Shown: one piece after another, positions 1 to 10,100 of the stretch
Layout: each line of letters opens with the position of its first letter
How positions within the stretch are numbered: position 1 is the stretch's first letter
Source: Devosia rhodophyticola
GTDB taxonomy: Bacteria > Pseudomonadota > Alphaproteobacteria > Rhizobiales > Devosiaceae
Assembly (NCBI RefSeq): GCF_028816475.1
Contig: NZ_CP118247.1
Span: forward strand, 1-64,000
Direction of reading: 5' to 3'
DNA: 64,000 nt
The notes under the pieces: model-generated
Databases searched by the model: none
What the model was told of the DNA's origin: nothing
The model's input: the letters and a program-made list of their open reading frames with translations, nothing else
Made by a program: the position numbers and the translations under genes

Positions 1-684
1 ATTGGCGTTCAAACCATTGATGCTGGTTTCGATGCCAACATTGCCGAATTCGTACTTTTCGCCCTCATTGACCGTAAAGTTAATGAAATAGGCGTTTTTC
101 GACGCATCAAATTCACCAACCGAGGTTACCTGCGCATCGGGAAAGCCACGATTGGCATAATATAGCCGAACCCGTTCGCGATCGACAGCGAGCTTTTGTT
201 CGTCATAGGTGTCATCGCGGAACAACCAGCTCAGGAAACCGGTTTCCTTGGTGGCGATAGCGCTTTTGAGATTGCCACCGTTGATTGAATTATTGCCGGT
301 AAAATTGATGGCCGCGATGCCTGCCCGATCACCTTCGTCAACAACGAACGTTACGCGGACGCGTCCACTTTCCTGCGGCTCCAGCCGGGTCGTAACCGAA
401 ACCTTGTTGAAACCGTCGCGGTCGTAGGCTTGGCGAATGCTCTCAACATCTGACTGAACGCGCTGCTGGCTGAAAATCCCTGAGCCGGAAACGTCAACCA
501 TGGTGAGCAGCTGCGCGTCTGAAAAGCGCCTGTTGCCCTCGAACAGCACCGAAGACACAAGCTGATCCTGCGCCATTGTTGCCTGCGTGCCTACCAAGGG
601 AACCGCTGCTCCAACAAACGGTGCAGCCCCCAGGATTGCAAGCGCCAGAACCGCGCTGCGCATCAACTTGGTTGGTTTGATCAT
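1..684 (-). CDS. bamA: Outer membrane assembly factor BamA, N-terminal part (runs off the window)
   Basis: BamA is the outer-membrane barrel that inserts other beta-barrel proteins as the core of the BAM complex. Only the first 228 codons are present; the frame is open to base 1. The start at 684 begins with a signal peptide (basic MIKPTKLMR, then an Ala/Leu/Val-rich core, cleavage probably near residue 40). The mature part opens with VLFEGNRRFSD, typical of the first POTRA domain, and further POTRA-like repeats follow (AAINFTGNN; FINFTVNEGEKYEFG). The barrel lies outside the window. It follows rseP by 185 nt, the usual alphaproteobacterial order. The identity is secure from POTRA pattern plus context. 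Confidence 0.9.
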   Translation of the reverse strand, partial: MIKPTKLMRSAVLALAILGAAPFVGAAVPLVGTQATMAQDQLVSSVLFEGNRRFSDAQLLTMVDVSGSGIFSQQRVQSDVESIRQAYDRDGFNKVSVTTRLEPQESGRVRVTFVVDEGDRAGIAAINFTGNNSINGGNLKSAIATKETGFLSWLFRDDTYDEQKLAVDRERVRLYYANRGFPDAQVTSVGEFDASKNAYFINFTVNEGEKYEFGNVGIETSINGLNAN

Positions 685-869
685 ATTTTTATTGCCTTCT
701 GCGACCGCGCCCCGAGAATCGCCATGCACAGCACTTCCCCCGAGCAGACTCCGTTGCACCTTTTTACTGCATTTTTAACTAAGGGCAAGGCGGAAGCGCC
801 GCTTGGGTTAGTAAATGATTGGCGTGCTTGTATTCGTGCAACACCTCAAGAACTAAAGTTAACAAGGTC

Positions 870-2006
870 TTAAGCGACGCTGCGCAGATAGGCGAACAAC
901 GTATCGTTGAACAAGGTGAACACCATTAGTGCCAAAACCAGCGCAAATCCGATGCGGAACCCGGCCTCCTGCACCCGCTGGCTCAGCGGGCGCCCCCGAA
1001 TGGCCTCGAACAAATAATAGACAAGATGGCCGCCATCGAGCATCGGCACCGGCAACAAATTGAAGATCCCGATATTGAGCGAGAGCAATGCCGTCAGGTT
1101 TATCAGGGCAATTATGCCCAACGACGCGACCTCCCCCGACACTTTGGCAACCTTGACCGGGCCACCCAATTGCTCGACATCGCCCCTTCCGACGAAAAAA
1201 TCGCCAAGGAATGCGCCGGTTCGGTTGACGATGAAGTGGATTTCTTCAAACGTCATGCCGAACGCTTCGATGGCATTGGGCCGGTATAGCGTTATGTCAG
1301 TATTCTCGACATCGCGGCTGACCCCGATCCGTCCGATGCGCTGATTGTTACCAAAGCGGTCCTTGACCTCAACTGCCTCGGGCACAATCGCAAGTTCTTC
1401 AGTTCGTCCGTTGCGATCAAGAATGACATCAACATTGCGGGCCGGGCTTGTTGCCACCAGCCGCTGAAAGTCCTCAAAGCCACGAACCTCGTAGCCGTCG
1501 ACCGATAGTATACGGTCGCCTGCTTCAAAACCGGCAGCTTCGGCGACCGATTGAGGCACAACGGAACCAATCACTGGAGGAATTGTGTAGCGACCATATC
1601 CGAGCAGCAGGACATAAAGGATAACGAAGGTCAGAATGACATTGGCCACGGGGCCGGCCAAAACTACCGATATTCGCTGCCACACATTTTTGTTCACAAA
1701 CAAAAATGGCTGCAACGCCGGATCGATCGCTTCGGCCGAAGCAGGATCGGGGAGGCTGGCGGCATTCATATCGCCAACAAATCGCACGTAGCCACCAAGC
1801 GGGATGGCGGAAATACGCCATCGGGTGCCATTGCGATCATAGCGGCCCCATAGTTCGGGTCCAAAGCCCACCGAAAAAGTGTGGATAGCGATGCCATTCC
1901 AGCGAGCAACCAGATAGTGGCCCATTTCGTGGACAAAAACGATAACCGTCAGAACCGCGAGAAACGGGATAACGAAAGACAGCAGCCAAGGGATGAATTG
2001 CAGCAT
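870..2006 (-). CDS. rseP: RseP site-2 zinc metalloprotease
   Basis: Intramembrane protease of the M50 family that cleaves membrane-anchored anti-sigma factors and leftover signal peptides. The zinc motif HEMGH is at residues 26-30 inside the first membrane helix, and the second metal-binding motif LDGG is near residue 323 in a C-terminal helix. A PDZ domain lies between (IGSVVPQSVAEAAGFEAGDRILSV). At 378 residues it carries one PDZ domain, whereas the E. coli protein has two. It sits 36 nt downstream of cdsA and upstream of bamA. In many relatives dxr lies between cdsA and rseP; it is absent here. Confidence 0.95.
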   Translation of the reverse strand: MLQFIPWLLSFVIPFLAVLTVIVFVHEMGHYLVARWNGIAIHTFSVGFGPELWGRYDRNGTRWRISAIPLGGYVRFVGDMNAASLPDPASAEAIDPALQPFLFVNKNVWQRISVVLAGPVANVILTFVILYVLLLGYGRYTIPPVIGSVVPQSVAEAAGFEAGDRILSVDGYEVRGFEDFQRLVATSPARNVDVILDRNGRTEELAIVPEAVEVKDRFGNNQRIGRIGVSRDVENTDITLYRPNAIEAFGMTFEEIHFIVNRTGAFLGDFFVGRGDVEQLGGPVKVAKVSGEVASLGIIALINLTALLSLNIGIFNLLPVPMLDGGHLVYYLFEAIRGRPLSQRVQEAGFRIGFALVLALMVFTLFNDTLFAYLRSVA

Positions 2007-2042
2007 TTCAGTCCTATTCGTCGCCTGGATAAGGCGGCAGTA

Positions 2043-2903
2043 TTACCAATACAACAGTCCCGCCGCGACATTGGCCAAGTCTGCATGAATCAAACCCAGC
2101 ACAAAGACGAACAAAACGCCGAATGTGAGGCTATCCAGGCGATCCATCAGACCGCCGTGTCCAGGAATTATATCGCCACTGTCCTTGATACGGAAATGAC
2201 GCTTAATGGCGCTTTCGCTCAAATCCCCCAACTGCCCCAGAAGCGAGATAATTGCAGACAACAACAGGCCGACCCACCACGCCGACGGGCTAATGAGAAT
2301 CCAGGCGATGGTGCCACATGTGGTGCCCAAAGCCAGTCCGCCCAGTGCCCCGGACCATGTCTTTGAGGGCGAGATATCGGGCGCCAGTTTTTCGCCGCCG
2401 ATTTGGCGCCCTGTAAAAAACGCTGCTGAATCCGTGGTCCAGACAACAATGCCCAGATAGATACCAGCAAACATTCCCGCGGTGCCGGTTCCACGCATCG
2501 CCAGAACGGCCATGATGACCAGCCCGAAAAAGGCCAGTCCGGACGCACGCCACCAAACGCCCTCCCCGCCAAACGCCACGGCAATACCAGCAGCCACAGC
2601 AATAACGGTGGCAACACCGACGATGCCGAATGCGGGAAACGCCAGTGCCGACAATCCAACCAGGCCGATCAATACCATGCCAACGGAGCTGAGCGGCGCG
2701 CGGGTAACCATCGTTTCCCACTCTCGATAGGCACCGGCGAAGACTGCGCCCACGACGAGCGCGAACAGATAGCTGCCAAAATACAGTGCGCCAACGGTCA
2801 GGATGACGAGAACCAGAGCTGACAACAACCGCGGGCGTAGGTCCGCCCATATGTTGCGTCGCTCTGTCTGCGTTTGGGCCACGGGTTCTTCGGGCTGGCT
2901 CAA
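2043..2903 (-). CDS. cdsA: Phosphatidate cytidylyltransferase
   Basis: Makes CDP-diacylglycerol from phosphatidate and CTP, the branch point of phospholipid synthesis in the inner membrane. The 286-residue protein has many hydrophobic segments after a short soluble N terminus. The family signature is intact at residues 231-257: SAIKRH, then KDSGDIIPGHGG, then MDRLDS. An upstream block (DSAAFFTGRQIGG, PSKTWSGALGG) also matches the family. Its ATG overlaps the uppS stop codon by 4 nt, so the two are translationally coupled. Confidence 0.95.
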   Translation of the reverse strand: MSQPEEPVAQTQTERRNIWADLRPRLLSALVLVILTVGALYFGSYLFALVVGAVFAGAYREWETMVTRAPLSSVGMVLIGLVGLSALAFPAFGIVGVATVIAVAAGIAVAFGGEGVWWRASGLAFFGLVIMAVLAMRGTGTAGMFAGIYLGIVVWTTDSAAFFTGRQIGGEKLAPDISPSKTWSGALGGLALGTTCGTIAWILISPSAWWVGLLLSAIISLLGQLGDLSESAIKRHFRIKDSGDIIPGHGGLMDRLDSLTFGVLFVFVLGLIHADLANVAAGLLYW

Positions 2904-3661
2904 CTCGATTGCGCCTTTACGCTGCCGAACCGGCGTTCTCGCCCGGAGTAAGTCTGCAACACGCGCAGGAAACTGGCCTCGTTGAAATCTGGCCAGTTCT
3001 CTTCAACAAAAACGAACTCGGCGTAAGCCGACTGCCAAAGCAAGAAGTTGGAAAGACGCTGTTCGCCGCTGGTCCGAATAATCAGATCCGGGTCGGGCAA
3101 GCCGCTCGTGTAAAGCTCTCTTTCGATTGTGGCTTCGGTGATTTCATCAGGGGACAGTGTGCCCGCTTCCACTGCTCGCGCTATGGTCCGACAAGCCTCC
3201 GCAATCTCTGCCTTGCCGCCATAGTTGAACGCTACAACCAATGTCAGTCCATTGTTGTGCCGCGTCTTGCATTCGACATCCTCAATCAGCCGGATCAGAG
3301 AAGGTTCAAGATCAGATCGTGAGCCAATAATCCGAACGCGCACATTGTTTCGTATCAACCTTTGCAGGTCGGAAACTACAAATCTTCGTAAAAGATTGAA
3401 AATAAACGCTATTTCATCCCTGGGGCGCGTCCAGTTTTCTGATGAAAAACTGAAGACCGTCAGGTTGGCCACGCCATGGTTAATACAAAGTTCAACCAGG
3501 TTTCGTAGCGCCTTGACGCCCTCCTTATGCCCTTCGGTCCGCATTTTACCGCGCGCCTTGGCCCAACGACCATTGCCATCCATGATCACCCCGAGGTGAG
3601 CAGGAATGCGCAAAGGTCCGCCTTGAGCAATAGTGGCAGTTGCAGCTGGATCCATGGACAT
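2900..3661 (-). CDS. uppS: Undecaprenyl diphosphate synthase (cis-isoprenyl transferase)
   Basis: Condenses isopentenyl diphosphate units onto farnesyl diphosphate to make the C55 lipid carrier for peptidoglycan and other envelope polymers. The catalytic Asp is residue 28 in IMDGNGRWAK, and the C-terminal substrate-binding block is RTSGEQRLSNFL. The length, 253 residues, is normal. A second Met at residue 3 is an equally possible start. It lies 32 nt after frr and overlaps cdsA by 4 nt, forming the frr-uppS-cdsA unit. Confidence 0.95.
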   Translation of the reverse strand: MSMDPAATATIAQGGPLRIPAHLGVIMDGNGRWAKARGKMRTEGHKEGVKALRNLVELCINHGVANLTVFSFSSENWTRPRDEIAFIFNLLRRFVVSDLQRLIRNNVRVRIIGSRSDLEPSLIRLIEDVECKTRHNNGLTLVVAFNYGGKAEIAEACRTIARAVEAGTLSPDEITEATIERELYTSGLPDPDLIIRTSGEQRLSNFLLWQSAYAEFVFVEENWPDFNEASFLRVLQTYSGRERRFGSVKAQSS

Positions 3662-3693
3662 CCACGCCCTCCCGGCGCAGCCAGAGTTGCGGG

Positions 3694-4254
3694 CTAAACC
3701 TGCATGATTTCTTGTTCTTTGGTGGCCAACACCACATCAATATCCTGCACGGCAGAGTCAGTGGCTTTCTGGACAAGATCAGATTGCACGCGGCTCTCAT
3801 CCTGACTCAGGTCACCGTCTTTTTCGGCCTTTTTCAACACATCCATACCATCACGGCGAATGTGACGAACGGCAACCCGCGCCTGCTCGGCATATCCATG
3901 AGCCACCTTGGCTAGTTCGCGTCGGCGTTCTGCATTCAGTTCAGGTAGGGGAACACGGATCACCTGACCTTCGGTCATCGGATTAAGACCCAACCCGCAA
4001 TCACGGATGGCCTTTTCAACGGCGCTCGCCATGCTTCGGTCCCAAACCTGAACGCTGAGCATGCGTGGTTCTGGCACCGTTACGGTTGCTACTTGATTCA
4101 GCGGCATGCGCGAACCATAGGCTTCCACAGACACTGGCTCCAACAGGCTGGCGCTGGCCCGGCCGGTACGTAATCCAGACAGTTCGCTGTGCAGCGATTC
4201 AATCGATTTTGCCATTCGGGCTTTGAGATCATTCAGATCGAATTCGGCGGCCAT
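3694..4254 (-). CDS. frr: Ribosome recycling factor
   Basis: Releases mRNA and tRNA from the post-termination ribosome together with EF-G. The 186-residue protein is the standard length and carries the conserved GLRTGRAS block near residue 27, [12 protein letters not shown] in the middle, and the charged C-terminal helix region [25 protein letters not shown]. It lies 18 nt downstream of pyrH, the near-universal pyrH-frr pairing. Confidence 0.97.
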   Translation of the reverse strand: MAAEFDLNDLKARMAKSIESLHSELSGLRTGRASASLLEPVSVEAYGSRMPLNQVATVTVPEPRMLSVQVWDRSMASAVEKAIRDCGLGLNPMTEGQVIRVPLPELNAERRRELAKVAHGYAEQARVAVRHIRRDGMDVLKKAEKDGDLSQDESRVQSDLVQKATDSAVQDIDVVLATKEQEIMQV

Positions 4255-4272
4255 TGTACTCGTCCTTCTATC

Positions 4273-4998
4273 TTAACCAGGCTTGCCGACCCGGGTACTG
4301 CGGGCACGCCCGGACAGTACGCCAGCCAAACCTTCTTTATCGTTGAGCGCATAGACAATTATGGGCAGCCCGTTGTCGCGGGCAAGAGCAAAGGCTGCAG
4401 TGTCCATGACGCGAAGATCTTGCCCAATAACTTCATCGTAAGTCACGGTGTCATAACGGGTCGCCCCCGGCACCTTCATGGGATCAGCCGAATAGACGCC
4501 ATCAACCTTGGTGCCTTTGAGCAGAACATCACAATCCAACTCAATGGCCTTGAGCGCTGCAGCAGTATCGGTGGTAAAAAATGGATTGCCCGTACCGCCG
4601 GCGCAAACCACCACAAATCCCTCTTCGAGCGCAGCTTTTGCAGCACGCGCTGTAAAACTGTCAGCAACGGAGGGCATGTTGAGGGCGCTGAACACGCGCG
4701 ACTTTACGCCTTGGCGCGAAATGGCATTGGAAAGGGCGAGCGAATTAATGACGGTACCGAGCATGCCCATCATGTCGGCCGTCACGCGATCGGTGCCGCC
4801 AGCGGCAACGGCCATGCCGCGGAAAATATTGCCAGCCCCAATCACAATGGCGATCTGGGATCCTGCCTTGGCGGCATCAGCAATTTGTTGGGCTACCGAA
4901 TGGAGAAATTCTGGCTCGATGCCGAAAGACTGATCGCCGGCAAGCACTTCGCCCGAGACCTTGAGCAGAATACGCTTATAAGCAGGCGCCATCGGCAA
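4273..4998 (-). CDS. pyrH: Uridylate kinase (UMP kinase)
   Basis: Phosphorylates UMP to UDP in pyrimidine nucleotide synthesis. It belongs to the amino-acid-kinase fold. Seen are the N-terminal nucleotide loop LKVSGEVLAGD, the glycine-rich VIGAGNIFRG block, and DGVYSADP near the middle. At 241 residues it is typical. The 176 nt separating it from tsf hold a terminator-like hairpin, so pyrH probably has its own promoter there and heads the pyrH-frr-uppS-cdsA unit. Confidence 0.96.
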   Translation of the reverse strand: MPMAPAYKRILLKVSGEVLAGDQSFGIEPEFLHSVAQQIADAAKAGSQIAIVIGAGNIFRGMAVAAGGTDRVTADMMGMLGTVINSLALSNAISRQGVKSRVFSALNMPSVADSFTARAAKAALEEGFVVVCAGGTGNPFFTTDTAAALKAIELDCDVLLKGTKVDGVYSADPMKVPGATRYDTVTYDEVIGQDLRVMDTAAFALARDNGLPIIVYALNDKEGLAGVLSGRARSTRVGKPG

Positions 4999-5140
4999 CC
5001 CCTTCCTGAAATAAACTGGGGCGTCGAGATCCGTTGACGCCAGCGGAACCCTAAATCATTTGCCACAAAAGTGGAAACCGGAACACCGCAGGAAAGCGTA
5101 ACTGGTCAGCTATATTTGTCGACGACAACAACGCTGAACG

Positions 5141-5167
5141 AAAATGGGCGGACCATGAGGCCCGCCC
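5141..5167 (-). terminator. Terminator-like hairpin after tsf
   Basis: On the minus strand a 9-pair stem with one mismatch and a 4-nt loop (5146-5167) begins 7 nt after the tsf stop and is followed by ATTTTCG. The U run is short, so it may be leaky and let some rpsB-tsf transcription reach pyrH. Confidence 0.6.
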
Positions 5168-5174
5168 AACAAAT

Positions 5175-6104
5175 TTATTGCTTGACGCCCGAAGTCGCCG
5201 CTACTTCAGCGGCAAAATCGTTGACAGCCTTTTCGATGCCTTCGCCAAGACCGAAGCGCACAAATTTGGTGAGCTTGATTGGAGCGCCGGCGTCCTTTTC
5301 GGCAGCCTTGATCGCATCACCGACTTTGGTCTCGCCGTCAATTACGAAGGTTTGAGCCAACAAGGTGACTTCTTCATAATATTTGCGTACCCGACCTTCG
5401 ACCATTTTCTCTACGATTTCAGCGGGCTTGCCCGATTCACGCGCCTGCTCGGCAAAAATGGCGCGCTCCCGCGCAACAACGCTCTGGTCGAGATCGTCTG
5501 GCGAAATCGACAGCGGGTTGGTTGCTGCAATGTGCATGGCCAACTGCTTGCCCAAACTAGACAGCACTTCCTTGTTGCCGGTCGACTCAAGGCCGACCAG
5601 AATGCCGATCTTGCCCAGACCCGACCTGACGGCAGAGTGGACATAGCTTTCCACGACGCCGTCCTTGACTGAAACCACGTCAGCGCGGCGCAGGTTCATG
5701 TTCTCACCGATCTTGGCAATTGCCTCGGTCAGCTCTGCCGAAACGGAATGACCCGAGCCTGGGAATGGCATTTCGCCAAGCTTTACAACGTCGCCCTCGC
5801 TGTCGATCGCAAGCTTTGCAACATTGCCGACAATCGCCTGAAACTGCTCGTTGCGGGCAACAAAGTCAGTCTCGGAATTGACTTCCACTATCGCGGCAGT
5901 GGTGCCGCCCGTTGCGATGCCGACCAGACCTTCGGCAGCAACGCGATCTGCCTTCTTGGCGGCTTTGGCCAGGCCACGCGTGCGCAACCAGTCAACGGCC
6001 GCTTCCATGTCGCCATTATTTTCGGCAAGGGCTTTCTTGCAGTCCATCATCCCCACGCCGGTGGAGTCGCGCAATTGCTTGACCAATGAAGCTGTGATTT
6101 CCAT
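5175..6104 (-). CDS. tsf: Translation elongation factor Ts
   Basis: Nucleotide exchange factor that regenerates EF-Tu-GTP. The N-terminal UBA-like domain carries the family hallmark [14 protein letters not shown] near residue 15 and AVDWLRTRG after it. The core follows with [10 protein letters not shown]. The length of 309 residues fits alphaproteobacterial EF-Ts. It is the second gene of the rpsB-tsf operon, 70 nt after rpsB, with a GC-rich hairpin in the gap. Confidence 0.97.
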   Translation of the reverse strand: MEITASLVKQLRDSTGVGMMDCKKALAENNGDMEAAVDWLRTRGLAKAAKKADRVAAEGLVGIATGGTTAAIVEVNSETDFVARNEQFQAIVGNVAKLAIDSEGDVVKLGEMPFPGSGHSVSAELTEAIAKIGENMNLRRADVVSVKDGVVESYVHSAVRSGLGKIGILVGLESTGNKEVLSSLGKQLAMHIAATNPLSISPDDLDQSVVARERAIFAEQARESGKPAEIVEKMVEGRVRKYYEEVTLLAQTFVIDGETKVGDAIKAAEKDAGAPIKLTKFVRFGLGEGIEKAVNDFAAEVAATSGVKQ

Positions 6105-6117
6105 GATTCACCTCTCG

Positions 6118-6138
6118 GCGGCCCCGCATCGGGGCCGC
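6118..6138 (-). other. GC-rich hairpin between rpsB and tsf
   Basis: GCGGCCCC and GGGGCCGC flank a 5-nt loop, giving a perfect 8-pair stem immediately upstream of the tsf ribosome binding site. No U run follows on either strand, so it is more likely an mRNA stability or processing element, or a partial attenuator, than a full terminator. Confidence 0.55.
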
Positions 6139-6174
6139 ATGGTTCATATCAATAGTGACAATCGGATGATCCGA

Positions 6175-6945
6175 TTAGCTGGTGGCGCTCTCTTCAGCCA
6201 ACGCTGGCTCTTCAGGTGCCGTTTCAGCAGCGCCAAGGTCCGCGCCAAGATCGGACGAAGAACGACCAATTCCGTCGATTGCGGCCTTGGAGATCAGCGA
6301 AACATAGAGCTCAAGTGCGCGCGACGCATCGTCATTGCCGGGGATGGCAAAGTCGACAACGTCGGGATCGCAATTGGTATCAACGATCGCAATTACAGGA
6401 ATTCCCAATCGCCGGGCTTCCTTGATCGCGTTGGCTTCCTTGTTGGTATCGATCACGAAGAGAAGGCTGGGCAGATTGCCCATATCCTTGATACCGCCGA
6501 GGTCGCGCTCAAGACGTTCCTGCTCGCGGCTCATCATCAAACGCTCTTTCTTGGTGCGGCCTTCAAGCCCTTCAGCACCCATTGCCTCGAGCTCGCGCAG
6601 GCGGGCAATCGAATTGGAAATGGTCTGCCAGTTGGTCAGTGTGCCGCCGAGCCAACGAGAATTGACGAAATACTGAGCCGAAGAGCGCGCAGCTTCTGCG
6701 ACCAGTGGTGCCGCCTGACGCTTGGTACCAACGAAAAGAACGCGGCCGCCATCTGCAACGGTGTCGGAAACCAGCTGCAGCGCGCGGCTGAGCATTGGAA
6801 CCGTCTGGCTCAGATCCAGAATGTGAATGTCGTTACGCACGCCGAAGATGAACTTTTCCATCTTTGGATTCCAGCGATGCTTTTGGTGGCCGAAGTGAAC
6901 CCCTGCTTCGAGCAGTTGGCGCATAGAAAAATCGGGCATTGCCAT
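6175..6945 (-). CDS. rpsB: 30S ribosomal protein S2
   Basis: Small-subunit ribosomal protein, needed for S1 binding. The N terminus [25 protein letters not shown] and the block [10 protein letters not shown] are diagnostic. The Ala/Glu-rich tail (residues about 230-256) is a usual alphaproteobacterial extension. There is a strong ribosome binding site AAAGGAG. Two in-frame Met codons, at residues 1 and 3, compete as start; spacing favours the first. The gene heads rpsB-tsf with a promoter about 140 nt upstream. Confidence 0.97.
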   Translation of the reverse strand: MAMPDFSMRQLLEAGVHFGHQKHRWNPKMEKFIFGVRNDIHILDLSQTVPMLSRALQLVSDTVADGGRVLFVGTKRQAAPLVAEAARSSAQYFVNSRWLGGTLTNWQTISNSIARLRELEAMGAEGLEGRTKKERLMMSREQERLERDLGGIKDMGNLPSLLFVIDTNKEANAIKEARRLGIPVIAIVDTNCDPDVVDFAIPGNDDASRALELYVSLISKAAIDGIGRSSSDLGADLGAAETAPEEPALAEESATS

Positions 6946-6961
6946 GGGGCAATTCTCCTTT

Positions 6962-7030
6962 ACCGGTTGATGCCGCCACGAGGCCTTGCGACGGAAACCG
7001 TCACCGGTTGGACGTCTGATCCAGGATCAG
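6962..7030 (-). promoter_or_regulatory. Structured rpsB 5' leader
   Basis: The leader between the predicted promoter and rpsB holds three repeats seen directly: a 7-bp inverted repeat around one base (7016-7030), a 5-bp inverted repeat GACGG/CCGTC (6990-7002), and two copies of ACCGGTTG (6962-6969 and 7003-7010). Ribosomal protein S2 is known in other bacteria to repress its own leader; whether this leader does so is inference. Confidence 0.4.
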
Positions 7031-7082
7031 ATGGCCTGCCTCGTGTGTGAAATCGCGCTGACACGCAGTCAAACGCAGGCGG

Positions 7083-7111
7083 CATATAGGCGATAAAACG
7101 TCAAAGCGCAA
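7083..7111 (-). promoter_or_regulatory. Predicted promoter of rpsB-tsf
   Basis: Minus strand: -35 TTGCGC (7106-7111), 17-nt spacer, -10 TATATG (7083-7088). It is the best-spaced match between dnaE and rpsB and implies a leader of about 130 nt. Confidence 0.55.
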
Positions 7112-7133
7112 GGGTGATGCCTTGCGATACAGA

Positions 7134-10100
7134 CTAATTCAGCCGCACATCCATCACGCCCTCGAGCGCCTTGATGCCGCCGGCAATCTCGGCATTGAGC
7201 CGAAAATTGCCCGGCAGTTCAATTTCGTACTCGCGTGCGCCACCGTCACGAATGACAACGAAGCTAACCGCCCCCTCCCCGCCCCGTTTGAGCTGGGCGC
7301 TGATCGGGGGCAGACATTTCTGGTCAGCAGCAAAAACCGTCATCCGCCGCTCCACTTTTTCTGCCGCCTCTTCGATGGCTTGAGCATCCAGAAGCCTGAT
7401 GCTAACGCCATCGGGGCGTTCGTCGGCTCCCACCTGCAAGATCACCGATTTCCCAACCTGCAAAATGCTCCCGAACTCGTTTATCTGCTCGGAAAAGGCG
7501 ATGCACTCAAAACTGCCGCTCTGGTCAGACAAATTGAGAATCATCATCGGCGTGCCCTTGCGGGTTCGTCGATCCTGACGACCGGAAATCGTACCCGCCA
7601 GCCGTCCAGCCGACGCTCCATCCTTGACGGCGCGCTCAAAATCCATCCAACGCTGCACGCGGAAACGATCAAACAATTCGGCGTAGGCATCAAGCGGATG
7701 AGCAGACAAATGAAAGCCGATTGCCGAGAACTCACGTTCCGCCCGCTCCGTCGTGCTCCATGCGGGGATACCTTGCGGCAGTTTAATTGGCTCGGGCGTA
7801 CCCATGTCGAACATGTTCCCCTGACCTTCAGTGCGTTCTGCTGTTAGCGCCTGAGCCATGCCGATTACCGACTCGATAGCGACGAACGCTTCCTCGCGCC
7901 GATCGACGATCTCGTCAAATGCACCCGCATTGACCAGAGTTTCCAACGTGCGCTTCGACAACAGCCGGGGGTCAACGCGCGTTGCAAAATCTCCCAAATC
8001 CTTGAAAGGCGTATCGCCGCGCACCTCGACGATATGCTCGGCGACCTGCCGTCCAACCCCTTTGACAGCACAAAGTCCGTAGTGGATGCGCCTGTCCTTG
8101 ACCGAGAACACGGCTTGCGACCGGTTTACGCAGGGTGGCACGATCTCGATTTCACTCTTGGTGGCTTCGCGCCGGAAATCTGCGAGTTTGTCGGTGTTGC
8201 CCATATCGAGCGTCATTGACGCGGCAAAGAACTCATGGGGGTGGTGGGCCTTGAGGTAACCTGTTTGATAACTGACCAAGGCGTAGGTCGCTGCATGGCT
8301 CTTATTGAAGCCGTAATTGGCAAACTTGGCCAGCAAATCAAAGATCGTATCAGCCAGACTTTGCTTGAGCCCGTACTTGATTGCCCCTTCGCGGAAACGC
8401 TCGCGTTGCGCGTCCATTTCCGCCTTGATCTTCTTGCCCATGGCGCGCCGCAGCATGTCGGCTTCGCCCAGCGAATAGCCCGACAGCAACTGGGCGATCT
8501 GCATCACCTGCTCCTGATAGACGATGATGCCATAGGTTTCATCAAGCACCGCCTTAAGCGCCTCGTGGGGATATTCAACGTCCTCGCGCCCATGCTTTCG
8601 GTCGCAAAACAGTGGAATGTTATCCATCGGGCCGGGCCGATAGAGCGCCACCAACGCAATAATATCTTCAAATCGGTCAGGCTTCAGATCAACCAGCGCC
8701 CGCCGCATTCCCGGACTTTCCACCTGGAAGACGCCAAAGGTGTCGCCCTTTGCATAAAGTTTGTAGGTCGCCTCATCTTCAATCGAGATGTCCTCGATGC
8801 GGAAATTGCCGCCATCGCGGTTGATCATCTGGACGGCATATTCAATCGTGGTGAGCGTCTTGAGACCCAAGAAGTCGAACTTAACCAGCCCCGCCGCTTC
8901 CGACCATTTCATGTTGTACTGGCAAACAGGCATGTCCGAACGCGGATCACGATAGAGAGGCGCCAGATCCTGCAAAGGCCGGTCACCGATGATAATTCCG
9001 GCCGCGTGGGTCGAGGCGTGGCGAAACAGACCTTCAAGATTGCGGGCAATGGCAATCAGCTCGGCGACTGTTTCATCGTCCTCAGCCATCATCTTGAGCT
9101 GCGGCACTTCCTTTACGGTACGTTCCAGCGTCCAGGGATCGGCAGGGTTTGCTGGCACCAGCTTGCAGATCCGGTCCACCTGTCCATAGGGCATTTGTAA
9201 GACGCGACCGACATCGCGCAAAACCGCACGGGCCTGCAACGTTCCAAATGTGATTATCTGGGAAACCTGATCCGAGCCATATTTTTGCTGGACATAGCGA
9301 ATGACTTCTTCGCGCCTGTCCTGACAAAAATCGATATCAAAGTCGGGCATCGATACACGTTCAGGATTGAGGAAGCGCTCGAACAGCAAATTATAGCGCA
9401 ACGGGTCGAGATCGGTGATGGTTGTTGCATAGGCCACAAGCGAACCCGCGCCCGAGCCACGGCCCGGCCCCACTGGAATGCCCTGAGACTTCGACCAGCG
9501 GATAAAATCCGCCACGATAAGGAAGTAGCCGGGGAACTTCATGGATTGAATGATGCCCAACTCAAATTCCAACCGGTCGCGGTAGTCCTGTTCGGTCTTG
9601 CCCGGCCCTGGCCCGACTGAGGCAAGGCGTCGATCTAGGCCCTCGACGGCCATGACCCGCAATGCCTCCGCTTCAACCGCCACGGCTTCGTCGTCGGTCA
9701 GATCCGGTGCCGCGGCAAACTTGGGCAGGATCGGCTTACGCGTGTGCGGCCGATAGCCAATGCGCTGGGCTATTTCGATTGTATTGTCGAGCGCTTCTGG
9801 CAGGTCGGCAAAAAGCTCGACCATTTCAGCGCGCGTCTTGAAATAATATTGATCGTTGAGCTTGCGCCGCTCGGTCTGGGCCAGTACCGTGCCTCCGGCA
9901 ATCGCCAACAGTGCATCGTGCGCCTCAAATTCGGCAACCGAACGGAAGAACGGCTCATTGGTCGCGACCAGAGGCAGCCCCTGCCGATAGGCAAAGTCGA
10001 TCAACCGAGGTTCGACTCCTGCTTCAATCGGACGGCCATGCCGCTGAATTTCGATATAAAGTCGATCATCAAAGGCCTCGCGCAGCAGGTTCAGACGCTT

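Noticed and set aside
894..925. Repeated GAAC motifs near the rseP end as an SOS box
   Set aside because: Spacings are 11 and 5 nt rather than 7, and the site lies inside coding sequence far from a promoter.
5851..7050. A 399-codon plus-strand open frame
   Set aside because: It lies antisense to rpsB and the start of tsf, lacks a ribosome binding site and shows no domain; the opposite strand is certain.
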